Source: Betaproteobacteria bacterium
GTDB lineage: Bacteria; Pseudomonadota; Gammaproteobacteria; Burkholderiales; Casimicrobiaceae
Assembly (NCBI GenBank): GCA_016861105.1
Contig: BOKS01000016.1
Coordinates: forward strand, 38,584-102,583
Direction of reading: 5' to 3'
Length of the DNA: 64,000 nt
This document shows positions 1-8,553 of the stretch, one piece after another. The notes under the pieces were generated by a model, which had not been told where the DNA came from, made no database searches, and saw only the letters and a program-made list of their open reading frames with translations. Made by a program: the position numbers and the translations under genes. The stretch's first letter is position 1. The number at the start of each line of letters is the position of its first letter.

Positions 1-1277
1 CGCTCGTTCAGCGCATCCAGGATGTGCCGCGTGCCGAGCGCGATGCCCACCGCCGCTGCGTAGTAGAGGCGCGCCAGCGAATCGAACGAGGCGTCGAGCG
101 TCAGGCCGTGGATCACGCCGGTGGCGTGGGGGTCGGCCAGCGGCGAGCGGTTGCCGTGGAAGTCCGGCAGCACCTGGAGGCTGCCGGCGAATCCCGGCCC
201 GTGCCGATCGAGCAGCTCGGCGACCCGCGCCGAGACGATCCCGTGCCGGTCGGACCCGAGCCCGGCGGCGGCCGCGTGCCAGTCGAGCACGTGGTCGAGC
301 AGCGATCCGGTCGCCGACTGCCCGGCCTCGTTGAGCCAGAGCTCCGGGATCATCGCGCCGCGATACGGCCCCCAGACGCCCGGAACGTGCCGGCGTTCGC
401 GCGAGACGGCCATGTGGCACGTCGACGTGCCGGCGATCATCGCGATCCGTCGATCGAACGTTGCCGGATCCGACCCGCCGAGCACGCCGAGCCCGCCCGC
501 GTGCGCATCGATCAATCCGACGCCGACGCGACATGCCTGCGTCAGGCCCAGCTCGCGCGCCGATGCCTCCGTGAGCGGCCCGGCGCCCGCCGCGATGGGC
601 AGTGCGGTGTCGGGGAGCGATGCGCGTTCCGGCAGGTCCTCGAGGCCGATGCGCGCGAGGAAGTCCCCCTGCCAGCCCGGCGTCTCGTGGGCGAGATAGG
701 CCCACTTGCACGTGACCGTGCAGGTCGACACGGCCTGCCGGCCGGTGGCCCGCCAGGTGAGGAAGTCGGTCAGGTCGAGCGCGAGAGCGTAGCGACGCCA
801 CCGCGCGGGATCGCGCCGCTTGAGCCACAGCAGCTTCGGCATCTGCATCTCGGGCGACATCGCACCGCCGACGAAGTCGAGGACACGATGCCCGGTGGCC
901 GTGATCTCGGCGGCCTCCGCGAGCGCGCGATGGTCGGCCCACATGATGACGTTCCAGCGATCCTCGCCGGTCTCCGAGACGCTGGCCGGACGGCCGGCGT
1001 CGTCGAAGAGTGCCAGCGAGCACGTCGCATCGAATGCGAGGCCCAGCACCGACGCGGGGTCGACGCGGGACTCGCGCAACGCCGTGCGAACGGCACGACA
1101 GCAGGCTTCCCAGATCTCGTCCGAGCTGTGCTCGGCGTGCCCGCTCGCCGGGCGTGCGGTCGCGAACGGATGGCTGCCGCGCGCGAGCAGGCGGCCGGCC
1201 GCGTCGAACACGCCGGCACGCGCCGCGGTGGAACCGACGTCCACCGCGACGACGGCCGAGTCGCGACGATCTGTCAT
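1..1277 (-). CDS. FGGY-family pentulose kinase (C-terminus beyond window)
   Basis: Likely phosphorylates a ketopentose (D-ribulose-like) with ATP in the cytoplasm. The protein starts at the ATG at 1277 with a ribonuclease-H-like ATPase fold; MTDRRDSAVVAVDVGSTAAR carries the first phosphate-binding loop. Later come PKLLWLKR, the adenosine-loop GTSTCHM and a GVWGPYRG segment, all typical of the ribulokinase-like 5-carbon FGGY branch. About 425 residues are present; the family runs near 520-550, so roughly the last 100 are missing at the window edge. It is divergent from the RpiR regulator at 1526, and sugar kinases are common targets of such regulators. The family is clear; the exact substrate is not. 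Confidence 0.85.
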   Translation of the reverse strand, partial: MTDRRDSAVVAVDVGSTAARAGVFDAAGRLLARGSHPFATARPASGHAEHSSDEIWEACCRAVRTALRESRVDPASVLGLAFDATCSLALFDDAGRPASVSETGEDRWNVIMWADHRALAEAAEITATGHRVLDFVGGAMSPEMQMPKLLWLKRRDPARWRRYALALDLTDFLTWRATGRQAVSTCTVTCKWAYLAHETPGWQGDFLARIGLEDLPERASLPDTALPIAAGAGPLTEASARELGLTQACRVGVGLIDAHAGGLGVLGGSDPATFDRRIAMIAGTSTCHMAVSRERRHVPGVWGPYRGAMIPELWLNEAGQSATGSLLDHVLDWHAAAAGLGSDRHGIVSARVAELLDRHGPGFAGSLQVLPDFHGNRSPLADPHATGVIHGLTLDASFDSLARLYYAAAVGIALGTRHILDALNE

Positions 1278-1386
1278 GAAGTCGTGTGATCCTGGCGTCG
1301 GGACGACAGGCGGTGCGGCAACCGCACGGCGCGATCCGGCGCGCACGACGCGGGCGAGGCGCCCGAGACTACACGACCCGGCTGCG

Positions 1387-1403
1387 ATTGAAAAGGCTTC
1401 AAT
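1387..1403. promoter_or_regulatory. Inverted repeat ATTGAA-N5-TTCAAT, candidate RpiR operator
   Basis: A perfect 6-bp inverted repeat with a 5-bp spacer lies in the gap between the divergent kinase (start 1277) and rpiR-like gene (start about 1526). It is one of few A/T-rich spots in this very GC-rich stretch. RpiR regulators bind short inverted repeats as dimers, so this is the natural operator candidate for both directions. A weaker partial repeat, TGAG-ACTTC-CTCA, follows around 1420-1432. The repeat is seen; the regulator assignment is inference. Confidence 0.55.
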
Positions 1404-1525
1404 TCTCTGCTACGTTGGCTGAGACTTCCTCAATCGCGGGCCCGCGTCGCGCCATCGATGTCCCACGCCGATATTCGCCTGGCATCGCGCGCGCGCCTGC
1501 TCGCGGCTGCCGCGTGGAGGACGCG

Positions 1526-2434
1526 GTGGGCGTGAGAGCGGCCCGCGCCGCACGTCCGGCGCGGCCGGCCGCACGGCGTGCCGCCCGCGCGAATCCCCCC
1601 ATCCTCACGCTGCTGCGCCAGGCCCGCGGCGACCTGCCGCCGACCGCCCGGCGCATCCGCGACTACATCGAGTCGCACGCGGAGGACGTGATCCGCATGT
1701 CGATCACCGACCTCGCCGAGCAGACGAGGTCGAGCGAGGGCAGTGTCGTGGGGCTGTGCCAGCGCTTCGGGATCAGGGGCTTCCAGGAGCTCAAGATCCT
1801 GCTCGCGCGCGATCTCGTGGAGCCGGTGCGGCTGATCCAGGAGGACCTCACCGAGGGCGACGGGTTCGGCGAAGCCAGCGAGCGCATCTTCGCGGCGCAC
1901 GTCGCGTCGCTCGCCGAGACGCGAAAGCTGCTCTCGAAGGAGGCGCTCGAGCAGGCGGTCGCCATCCTGCGGTCCGCGCGCCGCTGCGAGGTCTACGGCA
2001 TCGGCAGCTCGGCGCCGATCGCCGAGGACCTGGGCTACCGGCTGCTCCAGCTCGGCTACGACGCGAAGGTCCTGGTCGACTCGCACGTGCAGTCGGTCAG
2101 TGCCGCGATGACCGACCGCAGCGTGGCCGTGATCACGATCTCGCACTCCGGCAGCACCGTCGAGACCGTGCTCGCCACGCGCCTCGCCCACCAGGCCGGC
2201 GCGCGCACCATCGGCATCACCCGGCTCGGCCGCTCGCCGCTGCAGCGGCACTGCGACGTGGTGCTGTACACGGCGGCGAACGAGACCCGCTACCGCCCGG
2301 AGGCGATGAGCAGCCGCGTGGCGCAGCTCGCGATCATCGATACGCTGGTGAGCTGCTGCGCGCTCGCCGATCCCAAGCAGTCCGTGGCGAGGCTCGAGCT
2401 CAGCGCGCGCGTGCTGGCCGAGAAGCGCTTCTAG
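1526..2434 (+). CDS. RpiR-family transcriptional regulator (HTH-SIS)
   Basis: Transcription factor that senses a phosphosugar through its SIS domain. An N-terminal helix-turn-helix (ITDLAEQTRSSEGSVVGLCQ) is followed by a SIS fold with the YGIGSSAP loop and SHSGSTVETV, the usual phosphosugar-binding segment. The reading frame is open from an ATG at 1286, but the residues before about 1526 are Arg/Ala-rich and unlike the family. I place the start at the GTG at 1526, which has GGAGG five bases upstream; GTG 1514 and 1532 are alternatives. It lies between the divergent kinase and the ABC importer genes and probably controls both through the repeat at 1387. Confidence 0.88.
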   Translation: MGVRAARAARPARPAARRAARANPPILTLLRQARGDLPPTARRIRDYIESHAEDVIRMSITDLAEQTRSSEGSVVGLCQRFGIRGFQELKILLARDLVEPVRLIQEDLTEGDGFGEASERIFAAHVASLAETRKLLSKEALEQAVAILRSARRCEVYGIGSSAPIAEDLGYRLLQLGYDAKVLVDSHVQSVSAAMTDRSVAVITISHSGSTVETVLATRLAHQAGARTIGITRLGRSPLQRHCDVVLYTAANETRYRPEAMSSRVAQLAIIDTLVSCCALADPKQSVARLELSARVLAEKRF

Positions 2435-2486
2435 GCACCGGGCGCGCGCGCGCATCCGGGAACCCGGCGCAACGACCACCGGCGGC

Positions 2487-3647
2487 ATGTCCGAAGTCGT
2501 CATCGACCGCGTCAGCAAGAGCTTCGCCGACGTCCGTGCGCTGCGCGGCGTGTCGCTCGGCGTGCGCGACGGCGAGTTCATGACGCTGCTGGGGCCGTCC
2601 GGCTGCGGGAAGTCCACGCTGCTGCGCATCGTCGCCGGCCTCGAGGCGCAGACGGCGGGCAGCGTGTCGATCGGCGGGGAGAACGTCGACCACCGCGTCC
2701 CCAAGGAGCGCGACGTCGCGATGGTGTTCCAGTCGTATGCGCTGTACCCGTACATGACGGTGTACGAGAACATGGCGCTGCCGCTGGTCATGCGGCGGAT
2801 GACGCCGGCCCAGCGGCTGCCGCTGGTCGGACGCTTCGTCCGCGGCAGCGCCGCGCTGCGCCGCGGCATCGACGCGAACGTGCGCGAGGTGGCGGCGTCG
2901 CTGGCGATCGAGACGCTGCTGGCGCGAAAGCCCGCGCAGCTGTCCGGCGGGCAGAGGCAGCGCGCGGCGCTCGGCCGCGCGATGGTCCGCCATCCCAAGG
3001 TGTTCCTGATGGACGAGCCGCTGTCCAACCTCGACGCGAAGCTGCGCACGCAGATGCGCACCGAGCTCGCCGACCTGCACCGGCGCCTCGGCGCGACGTT
3101 CATCTACGTGACGCACGACCAGTCCGAGGCGATGACGATGTCCGACCGCGTCGCCGTGATGATGGACGGCGAGCTGCTGCAGGTGGCCACGCCCACGTCC
3201 CTCTACAACGATCCGTCCGACCTGCGCGTGGCCGAGTTCGTGGGCAGCCCGAAGATCAACGTCGTCCCGGGCGTGGTGGCCTCGGAGCGGACGGTGCGCG
3301 CGCTCGACGGGCTGGTGGCCGTCGCCGCGGAGGCGCCCGTCGGCACGCGCGTCCGCCTCGGGATCCGCAGCGAGTCCCTGACGCCGGAAGGCGCCGACGG
3401 TGCAGCGACGTTCCGCGGCCGCACCCGGCACGTCGAGAACCTGGGGTCGGACTGCTACGTGCACGTGGCGGTCGACGGCCTCGACGTGCCGATCGTCGCG
3501 CGGGCCGACGGCAGGCGCGCCGACGAGTTCGGGATCGGCTCCGCCATCGGGGTCGCGTGCGATCCCGACCGCATCCTGCTCTTCGACGACGCGGGCAAGC
3601 GCATTCCCGCGCGGTCCGCCGTCGCCCGGCTGCGCTCCCATGGCTGA
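2487..3647 (+). CDS. ABC importer ATPase, UgpC/MalK type
   Basis: ATP-hydrolysing subunit of a carbohydrate/phosphoester importer. Walker A GPSGCGKST (about residues 36-44), Q-loop VFQSYALYP, signature LSGGQRQR, Walker B VFLMDEP, the D-loop and H-loop THDQSEAMTM are present, followed by a C-terminal TOBE-type region (386 aa). Unusual: between Q-loop and signature the protein carries about 20 extra residues (around MRRMTPAQRLPLVGRFVRGS) compared with standard UgpC/MalK. The stop overlaps the start of the next permease by 8 bases, so the two are translationally coupled. With the permeases and the binding protein at 5615 it forms a complete importer. Confidence 0.93.
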   Translation: MSEVVIDRVSKSFADVRALRGVSLGVRDGEFMTLLGPSGCGKSTLLRIVAGLEAQTAGSVSIGGENVDHRVPKERDVAMVFQSYALYPYMTVYENMALPLVMRRMTPAQRLPLVGRFVRGSAALRRGIDANVREVAASLAIETLLARKPAQLSGGQRQRAALGRAMVRHPKVFLMDEPLSNLDAKLRTQMRTELADLHRRLGATFIYVTHDQSEAMTMSDRVAVMMDGELLQVATPTSLYNDPSDLRVAEFVGSPKINVVPGVVASERTVRALDGLVAVAAEAPVGTRVRLGIRSESLTPEGADGAATFRGRTRHVENLGSDCYVHVAVDGLDVPIVARADGRRADEFGIGSAIGVACDPDRILLFDDAGKRIPARSAVARLRSHG

Positions 3648-4566
3648 AGCGCTCGCGCCGGGACGCCTGCTCGACACCGCGCAGCGGCGGCGGCGCCGCG
3701 CCGAAACGTGGGCGGCGTGGGGCCTCGCCGGCCCGGCGACGTTCCTGCTGTTCCTGCTGCTGCTCGGGCCGACGGTCGCGGTCGTCGTGCTCTCGGCCAC
3801 CGACTGGCAGCTCGGCGCGAAGACGCTGCGCTTCGTGGGGCTGGGCAACTACGCGGAGCTGTTCGCCGATCGGGTGTTCCGCCAGTCGCTGGGCAACACG
3901 CTGCTCTACGTCGCCATCACCGTGCCGGCGTCCGTCGGGCTGGGGCTGGGCGCGGCGATGCTGATCGAGGCGCGCACGTCGCTGCAGGCGTTCTACCGCA
4001 CCGTCTACTTCCTGCCGGTGACCGCGACGCTGATCGCGATGGCGGTCGTCTGGGAGTTCCTGTTCCACCCCAACGTCGGCCTCGTCAACCTGCTGCTCGC
4101 GCTGGTCGGCATCGCGGGAACGCACTGGCTCAACAACCCGGCCACGGCGCTGTACGCGCTCTGCGCGATCGGCATCTGGCAGTCGCTCGGGTTCACCACC
4201 GTGCTGTTCCTCGCCGGGCTCAAGTCGGTCCCGCACGACCTGTACGACGCCGCGGCGGTCGACGGCGCGGACACCGCCTGGGAGCGGTTCCGCCGCGTGA
4301 CCTGGCCGATGCTCGGGCCGACGCTGATGTTCGTCCTCGTGATCATGGGCATCCGCTCGTTCCAGGTCTTCGACACGGTCGCCGTGCTGACCGCAGGCGG
4401 GCCGGCGAAGTCGACCGAGGTCCTGCTCTACACGATGTACACCGAGAGCTTCCACTACTTCCGCACCGGGTACGGCTCCGCGATCACCGTCGTCTTCCTG
4501 CTGTTCGTGCTGACGCTGACGCTGATCCAGGTGCGCTTCCTCGACAGGCGGGTGCACTACGCATGA
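3640..4566 (+). CDS. ABC importer permease 1, MalF/UgpA type
   Basis: Inner-membrane permease of the binding-protein-dependent importer. The ATG at 3640 overlaps the ATPase stop by 8 bases and gives a 308-aa protein with a basic N-terminus, a first membrane segment rich in F and L, and several further segments. The EAA loop that docks onto the ATPase is visible as DAAAVDGADTAWERFRRVTW, typical of MalF/UgpA proteins. The stop overlaps the next permease start as ATGA. The pairing with a MalG/UgpE partner and a MalK/UgpC ATPase fits the CUT1 carbohydrate uptake family. Confidence 0.93.
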   Translation: MAEALAPGRLLDTAQRRRRRAETWAAWGLAGPATFLLFLLLLGPTVAVVVLSATDWQLGAKTLRFVGLGNYAELFADRVFRQSLGNTLLYVAITVPASVGLGLGAAMLIEARTSLQAFYRTVYFLPVTATLIAMAVVWEFLFHPNVGLVNLLLALVGIAGTHWLNNPATALYALCAIGIWQSLGFTTVLFLAGLKSVPHDLYDAAAVDGADTAWERFRRVTWPMLGPTLMFVLVIMGIRSFQVFDTVAVLTAGGPAKSTEVLLYTMYTESFHYFRTGYGSAITVVFLLFVLTLTLIQVRFLDRRVHYA

Positions 4567-5396
4567 GCCGGCCCGGCGTCGCTTTCGGGGTCTTCCGCCA
4601 CGTCGTCCTGCTCGCCGGCGCCGCGGTCATGCTCGCGCCTTTCGTGTGGATGGTGGCGACGTCGTTCAAGCCGCCGCACGAGATCTTCGCCGGCGAGCTG
4701 ACGCTGCTGCCCCGGCAGTGGCACGCCGTCGAGAACTACGGCCAGGCGTTCACGAAGGTGCCGATGCTGCGCTACCTCGCGAACGGCGTCTTCGTGACGG
4801 CGGCGATCTTCGCGCTGCAGATCCTCGTCGCCGTCCCCTGCGCGTATGCGCTCGCCAAGCTCGAGTTCCGCGGTCGCGAGACGATCTTCACGCTGACGCT
4901 GTTCGGCCTGCTGATCCCCGCCCACGTGCCGGCGATCCCGCTGTACGTGATGCTGTGGAAGGCGGGGCTGCTGAACACCTACGCGGCGCTGGTGATCCCC
5001 TTCGTGATCTCGGTCTTCGGCATCTTCCTGATGCGCCAGTTCTTCAAGTCGATCCCCGACGAGCTGATCCACGCCGCGCGTCTGGACGGACTCTCGGAGT
5101 TCGCGATCGTGTGGCGGATCATGGTGCCGGCCGCGATGCCGGCGCTGGTGTCGTTCGGCATCTTCTCGGTGGTGGCGCACTGGAACGACTACTTCTGGCC
5201 GTTGCTCGTCATCAACAGCCGGGAGCTCGCGCCGCCGCCGCTTGGCGTCGCCTACTTCCGCAACGAGGAGGCGGGCCACGACTTCGGACCGCTGATGGCG
5301 GGCGCCGTCATCGTCACGGCGCCGCTCGTCGTCGCGTTCCTGCTCGCGCAGCGGCGTTTCATCGAAGGCATGACGATGACCGGTCTCAAGAGCTAG
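4563..5396 (+). CDS. ABC importer permease 2, MalG/UgpE type
   Basis: Second inner-membrane permease, 277 aa, starting at the ATG in an ATGA overlap with permease 1. It has the typical early PFVWMVATSFKPPHEIF segment after the first membrane helix and an EAA loop, AARLDGLSEFAIVWRIMVP. The C-terminal GMTMTGLKS ends the protein as in other UgpE/MalG members (family EGxxxGAVKG-like tail). The stop codon lies at the very edge of the inverted-repeat element beginning at 5396, so that element separates it from the binding-protein gene of the same transporter. Confidence 0.93.
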   Translation: MSRPGVAFGVFRHVVLLAGAAVMLAPFVWMVATSFKPPHEIFAGELTLLPRQWHAVENYGQAFTKVPMLRYLANGVFVTAAIFALQILVAVPCAYALAKLEFRGRETIFTLTLFGLLIPAHVPAIPLYVMLWKAGLLNTYAALVIPFVISVFGIFLMRQFFKSIPDELIHAARLDGLSEFAIVWRIMVPAAMPALVSFGIFSVVAHWNDYFWPLLVINSRELAPPPLGVAYFRNEEAGHDFGPLMAGAVIVTAPLVVAFLLAQRRFIEGMTMTGLKS

Positions 5397-5584
5397 TGTC
5401 CCGTACCGGAGGTTTCGTGCCATACCGCAGCGCACCAGCCTGGAGTCCCCGCGCAAGGGCGACGAGAATGGCGCGCTGCGCGACGCCGGTCGCAGCGAGT
5501 ATCGGGAATGCTCGCAAGACCGGCAACAATGCAGCGCGTCATTTCTCGCTCGTCCTTGCGCAAGAGACTTTCGGTACGGGACAC
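5396..5584. repeat. ~190-bp imperfect palindrome with 13-bp terminal inverted repeats (MITE-like)
   Basis: GTGTCCCGTACCG at 5396-5408 is perfectly inverted as CGGTACGGGACAC at 5572-5584. Inside, further complementary pairs appear in mirrored order: GCGCAAGG...GACGAG with its inverse before the right end, AATGGCGCGCTGC with GCAGCGCGTCATT, and GCCGGTC with GACCGGC. The whole region can fold into one long, interrupted hairpin; the left arm carries about 35 extra bases including the REP-like GTCCCCGCGCAAGGGCGACGA. It sits between the last permease and the binding-protein gene. It could be a MITE, a processed hairpin tuning expression of the binding protein, or both. Confidence 0.7.
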
Positions 5585-5614
5585 CAGGTCCCAGGCAAAC
5601 CCAAGGAGGATTCC

Positions 5615-6880
5615 ATGTCGAAGCGGATGCGGGCAGCGTTGGCGGCAGTGGCGCTGGGCGTGTGGACGGCCGGGGCCGTCGCGCAGCAGATCGACGTCCA
5701 GTATCCGGCACCGGGCCTGTTCAAGGAGCCGATCGAGAAGATCGTCGAGGAGTTCCAGAAGGCCCATCCCGGCATCAAGGTGAACCTGCTCGGCCCGCAG
5801 CAGGACTACGAGCAGATCGTCCAGCACAACCTGCGCGCGGCGATCACGAACACGCTGCCGGACGTCGCGATCCACGGGATGAACCGCCAGCGGATCATGG
5901 TCGAGCGCGGGATCGCGCAGCCGATCGACGAGTTCATCCGCCAGGATCCCGAGTTCGCGAAGCTCGGCATCACGGAGAAGAGCCGCTCGGTGGGCCTCGT
6001 CAACGGCAGGCAGTACGGCATCGGGCTCGCGATGTCCACGCCGGTCATCTACTACAACGCCGACCTCGTCAAGCGCGCCGGCGGCGACCCGGACAACTTT
6101 CCCTCGACCTGGGACGGCGTCATCGACCTCGCCAAGCGGATCGAGGCGCTGGACGGCGGCGGGAAGTACCGCGGCATGTTCCTGAGCTGGCAGATCACCG
6201 GCAACTGGATGTGGCAGGCGCTCGTGTTCTCGCACGGCGGCACGATGCTGACGTCCGACGAGAAGAAGGTCGCGTTCGACGGGCCGGCCGGTCAGAAGGC
6301 CATGAACGTGCTGGCGCGGCTCGTGAACGAGGCGAACATGCCGAACTCGACGTTCGCGGCCGAGGCCCCGAACTTCATCGCCGGCCGCCTCGGCATGCTG
6401 TCCGACTCGTCCGCACAGATCAGCCGCTTCAACCGCGAGGTCGGCAGCGCCTTCCCGGTGAAGGTGGCGAAGTTCCCGATCAGCGCGCCGGAGGGCCGGG
6501 TGCCGACCGGAGGGGCGGTCATCCTGATGCTGACGAAGGACCGGGCCAAGCAGAAGGCGGCGTGGGAGTTCGTGAAGTTCGCCACGGGGCCGAAGGGCGC
6601 GACGATCATCGTCAAGTCGACCGGGTACGTCCCGGCCACGGACCTGCCGGCCAGGGATCCGGCGATGCTCGGCGAGTTCTACAAGAGCAGCCCCAACCAC
6701 CGCGTGCCGCTCGACCTGCTCCCGTTCGTTTCCGCGTGGTACGCGTTCCCCGGCGAGAACGGCGTCAAGATCACCGACGTGATCAAGGACCACCTGCAGA
6801 CGGTGGTCGCGAAGTCCGCGAAGCCGGACGAGGTGCTGAAGCGGATGGCGGCGGACACGGCAGCGCTGCTGCCGAAGTGA
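5615..6880 (+). CDS. ABC importer solute-binding protein, UgpB-like family
   Basis: Periplasmic binding protein (421 aa) that delivers substrate to the permeases at 3640-5396. The ATG at 5615 follows a strong AAGGAGGA ribosome site. The Sec signal peptide MSKRMRAALAAVALG...GAVAQ ends at about residue 24. The mature part shows the extracellular binding-protein fold of the CUT1 class, including the late AWEFVKFATGPKGATIIVKS and TGYVPAT segments seen in UgpB-like proteins. Separation from its permeases by the palindrome at 5396 plus its own strong ribosome site suggests it is expressed at a higher level. The ligand is unproven; the adjacent hydrolase favours a phosphoester or phosphonate. Confidence 0.92.
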   Translation: MSKRMRAALAAVALGVWTAGAVAQQIDVQYPAPGLFKEPIEKIVEEFQKAHPGIKVNLLGPQQDYEQIVQHNLRAAITNTLPDVAIHGMNRQRIMVERGIAQPIDEFIRQDPEFAKLGITEKSRSVGLVNGRQYGIGLAMSTPVIYYNADLVKRAGGDPDNFPSTWDGVIDLAKRIEALDGGGKYRGMFLSWQITGNWMWQALVFSHGGTMLTSDEKKVAFDGPAGQKAMNVLARLVNEANMPNSTFAAEAPNFIAGRLGMLSDSSAQISRFNREVGSAFPVKVAKFPISAPEGRVPTGGAVILMLTKDRAKQKAAWEFVKFATGPKGATIIVKSTGYVPATDLPARDPAMLGEFYKSSPNHRVPLDLLPFVSAWYAFPGENGVKITDVIKDHLQTVVAKSAKPDEVLKRMAADTAALLPK

Positions 6881-6935
6881 CCGCGGGTCCGCCGGACGGC
6901 CTGGCACCGTCCGGCGGCCTCGCGCGCCGCTCGGA

Positions 6936-8495
6936 CTACCGGCGCGGCTCGTGGCGCACCACGAGCCCGTCCGGGCTGGCCTGCATGATCGTCAGCGTGC
7001 GTTCGTGGTGCTCGAGCCGCCAGCTCAGGAGCTTCTGCGCGTACTCGCGCACGCGCGAGCCGTACGAAGGATCGTCCGCCACGTTGCGGAACTCGTCCGG
7101 ATCCTGCTCGAGGTCGAAGAACACGGGCGGCAACGAAGGGAAGTGCACGTACTTGTGGCGCCGGTCGCGGATCGCCGCGAAGTTGCACTGCTCCATCCGC
7201 AGCCCGAGCGCACGCTGCGGTTCCTGCGTCACCACGTCGCGGAAGTCGAACTCGAAGTGGACCTCCGTCCGCGGGTGCTGCGGCCCGCGGCCGTGGCAGT
7301 ACGGCAGCAGCGACTGTCCGTCGCACGCCGGCGGAACGTCGGCGCCGAGCCAGTCGAGGATCGTCGGCATGACGTCGACGGACTCCGTGAAGTCGTCGAC
7401 GATCGAGCCGCGGGTGCCGTCCGCCTCGCGCTCCGGCGCGCAGACGACCAGCGGAATGTGGAACGTGGCGTCGAAGTAGCCCTGCTTGCCGAAGAGATAG
7501 TGATCGCCCAGCTGCTCGCCGTGGTCGCAGGTGAAGACGATCAGCGTGCTGTCGTACTGGCCGCTCGCCTTCAGGTAGTCGATCAGGCGTCCGAGGTGAG
7601 CGTCGAGCTCGCTGATCATTCCGTAGTAGGTGGCCCGCGCCTGGCGGACGTCCGCCTCGCCGACGTCGGACGCGAGCCCCCGTCCCGTGCGCCAGTACTC
7701 GAGCTGCGGCGTGGTGTCGATGAGGAACGCCGTCAGCGGATGCTGCGCACGCTCCTCGTCCTTCGACGCGCGCCGGACCGGCCGGGGCGCCTCGGCCGCG
7801 CTGTACATGTCGTGGAAAGGCTCGGGCGCGATGAACGGGGGGTGAGGGCGCATCGGCGCCACGTGGACGAACCACGGCCGGTCCTCGCGCACGCGCAAGT
7901 ACTTGATCGCCTCGTCGACGAGGAACGCGTTGTCGCTGTGCTCGCTGCGGAATCGCGCGGGCGCCCACGTCGGGCCGCGCCGGTCCGCGCCCGGGTAGCC
8001 TTCGACCGGCAGCCAGAAGTCGTGCGGCTCCGCCGGGATCGCGTAGCCCTTCGACTTCGCGTACGCCATGTACGTCGCCGCGATCGGCAGCCCCGGGGCG
8101 ATCTCGTCGAACCCGGGCATGTTGCCGTGCTGCTCCCGCAGCGCGGGGTCGGCGGGCGCCCGACCGCGCGGATCGGGCGTGCTGCTGGTGTATCCGAAGA
8201 TGGCGGGGCTGTAGCCCGCCTTGCGGGCCTCGAGCGCCACGTTGGTGTGGCGCGCATCGAGCGGGATGCCGTTGCGGACCACGCGGTGGTTCATCATGTA
8301 CATGCCCGTCAGCAGCGAAGCGCGCGCCGGCGCGCACGGCGTCGCCTGGCAGTAGTGCCGCCGGAACGTGACGCCGTTCGCGATCAGGCGGTCGAGGTGC
8401 GGCGTCCTGACCTGCGGATGCCCGAGGACGCCGAGCGTGTCGCCGCGCCACTGGTCGACGACGAACAACAGGACGCGCTTGGGCGCTTGCTTCAT
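6936..8495 (-). CDS. Phosphonate monoester hydrolase / sulfatase-type enzyme (alkaline phosphatase superfamily)
   Basis: Hydrolyses phosphonate monoesters, phosphodiesters or sulfate esters using a formylglycine nucleophile. The start at 8495 gives 519 aa. D14 in VVDQWR is a metal ligand; C54 in PCAPARASLLTG is the cysteine converted to formylglycine (C-x-P-x-R); a second metal set lies in CDHGEQLGDH. The stretches MNHRVVRNGIPLD, FTESVDVMPTILDWLG and the C-terminal YAQKLLSWRLEH closely follow, from memory, the phosphonate monoester hydrolases of rhizobia and Burkholderia rather than ordinary arylsulfatases. No signal peptide, so cytoplasmic, which fits hydrolysis after import by the convergent ABC system. 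It requires a formylglycine-generating activity not seen here. Confidence 0.87.
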   Translation of the reverse strand: MKQAPKRVLLFVVDQWRGDTLGVLGHPQVRTPHLDRLIANGVTFRRHYCQATPCAPARASLLTGMYMMNHRVVRNGIPLDARHTNVALEARKAGYSPAIFGYTSSTPDPRGRAPADPALREQHGNMPGFDEIAPGLPIAATYMAYAKSKGYAIPAEPHDFWLPVEGYPGADRRGPTWAPARFRSEHSDNAFLVDEAIKYLRVREDRPWFVHVAPMRPHPPFIAPEPFHDMYSAAEAPRPVRRASKDEERAQHPLTAFLIDTTPQLEYWRTGRGLASDVGEADVRQARATYYGMISELDAHLGRLIDYLKASGQYDSTLIVFTCDHGEQLGDHYLFGKQGYFDATFHIPLVVCAPEREADGTRGSIVDDFTESVDVMPTILDWLGADVPPACDGQSLLPYCHGRGPQHPRTEVHFEFDFRDVVTQEPQRALGLRMEQCNFAAIRDRRHKYVHFPSLPPVFFDLEQDPDEFRNVADDPSYGSRVREYAQKLLSWRLEHHERTLTIMQASPDGLVVRHEPRR

Positions 8496-8553
8496 GCCGG
8501 CACTCTCGAAGGACGAGGCGAGGTGGACCGCCGGACGGGCCTGGCGGCGTGGG

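Noticed and set aside
1286..1525. N-terminal extension of the RpiR regulator starting at ATG 1286
   Set aside because: The 80 residues are Arg/Ala/Pro-rich, unlike RpiR proteins, and would cover the operator repeat; a GTG with GGAGG at 1526 fits the family start.
1430..3103. Long open frame on the minus strand (and many similar long frames opposite real genes across the window)
   Set aside because: Arg/Ala/Pro/His-rich shadow translations caused by high G+C; no conserved motif, while the overlapping plus-strand genes have complete family motifs.
6936..8495. Plain arylsulfatase call
   Set aside because: The formylglycine motif fits sulfatases too, but the flanking segments and C-terminus match phosphonate monoester hydrolases better; substrate still needs assay.
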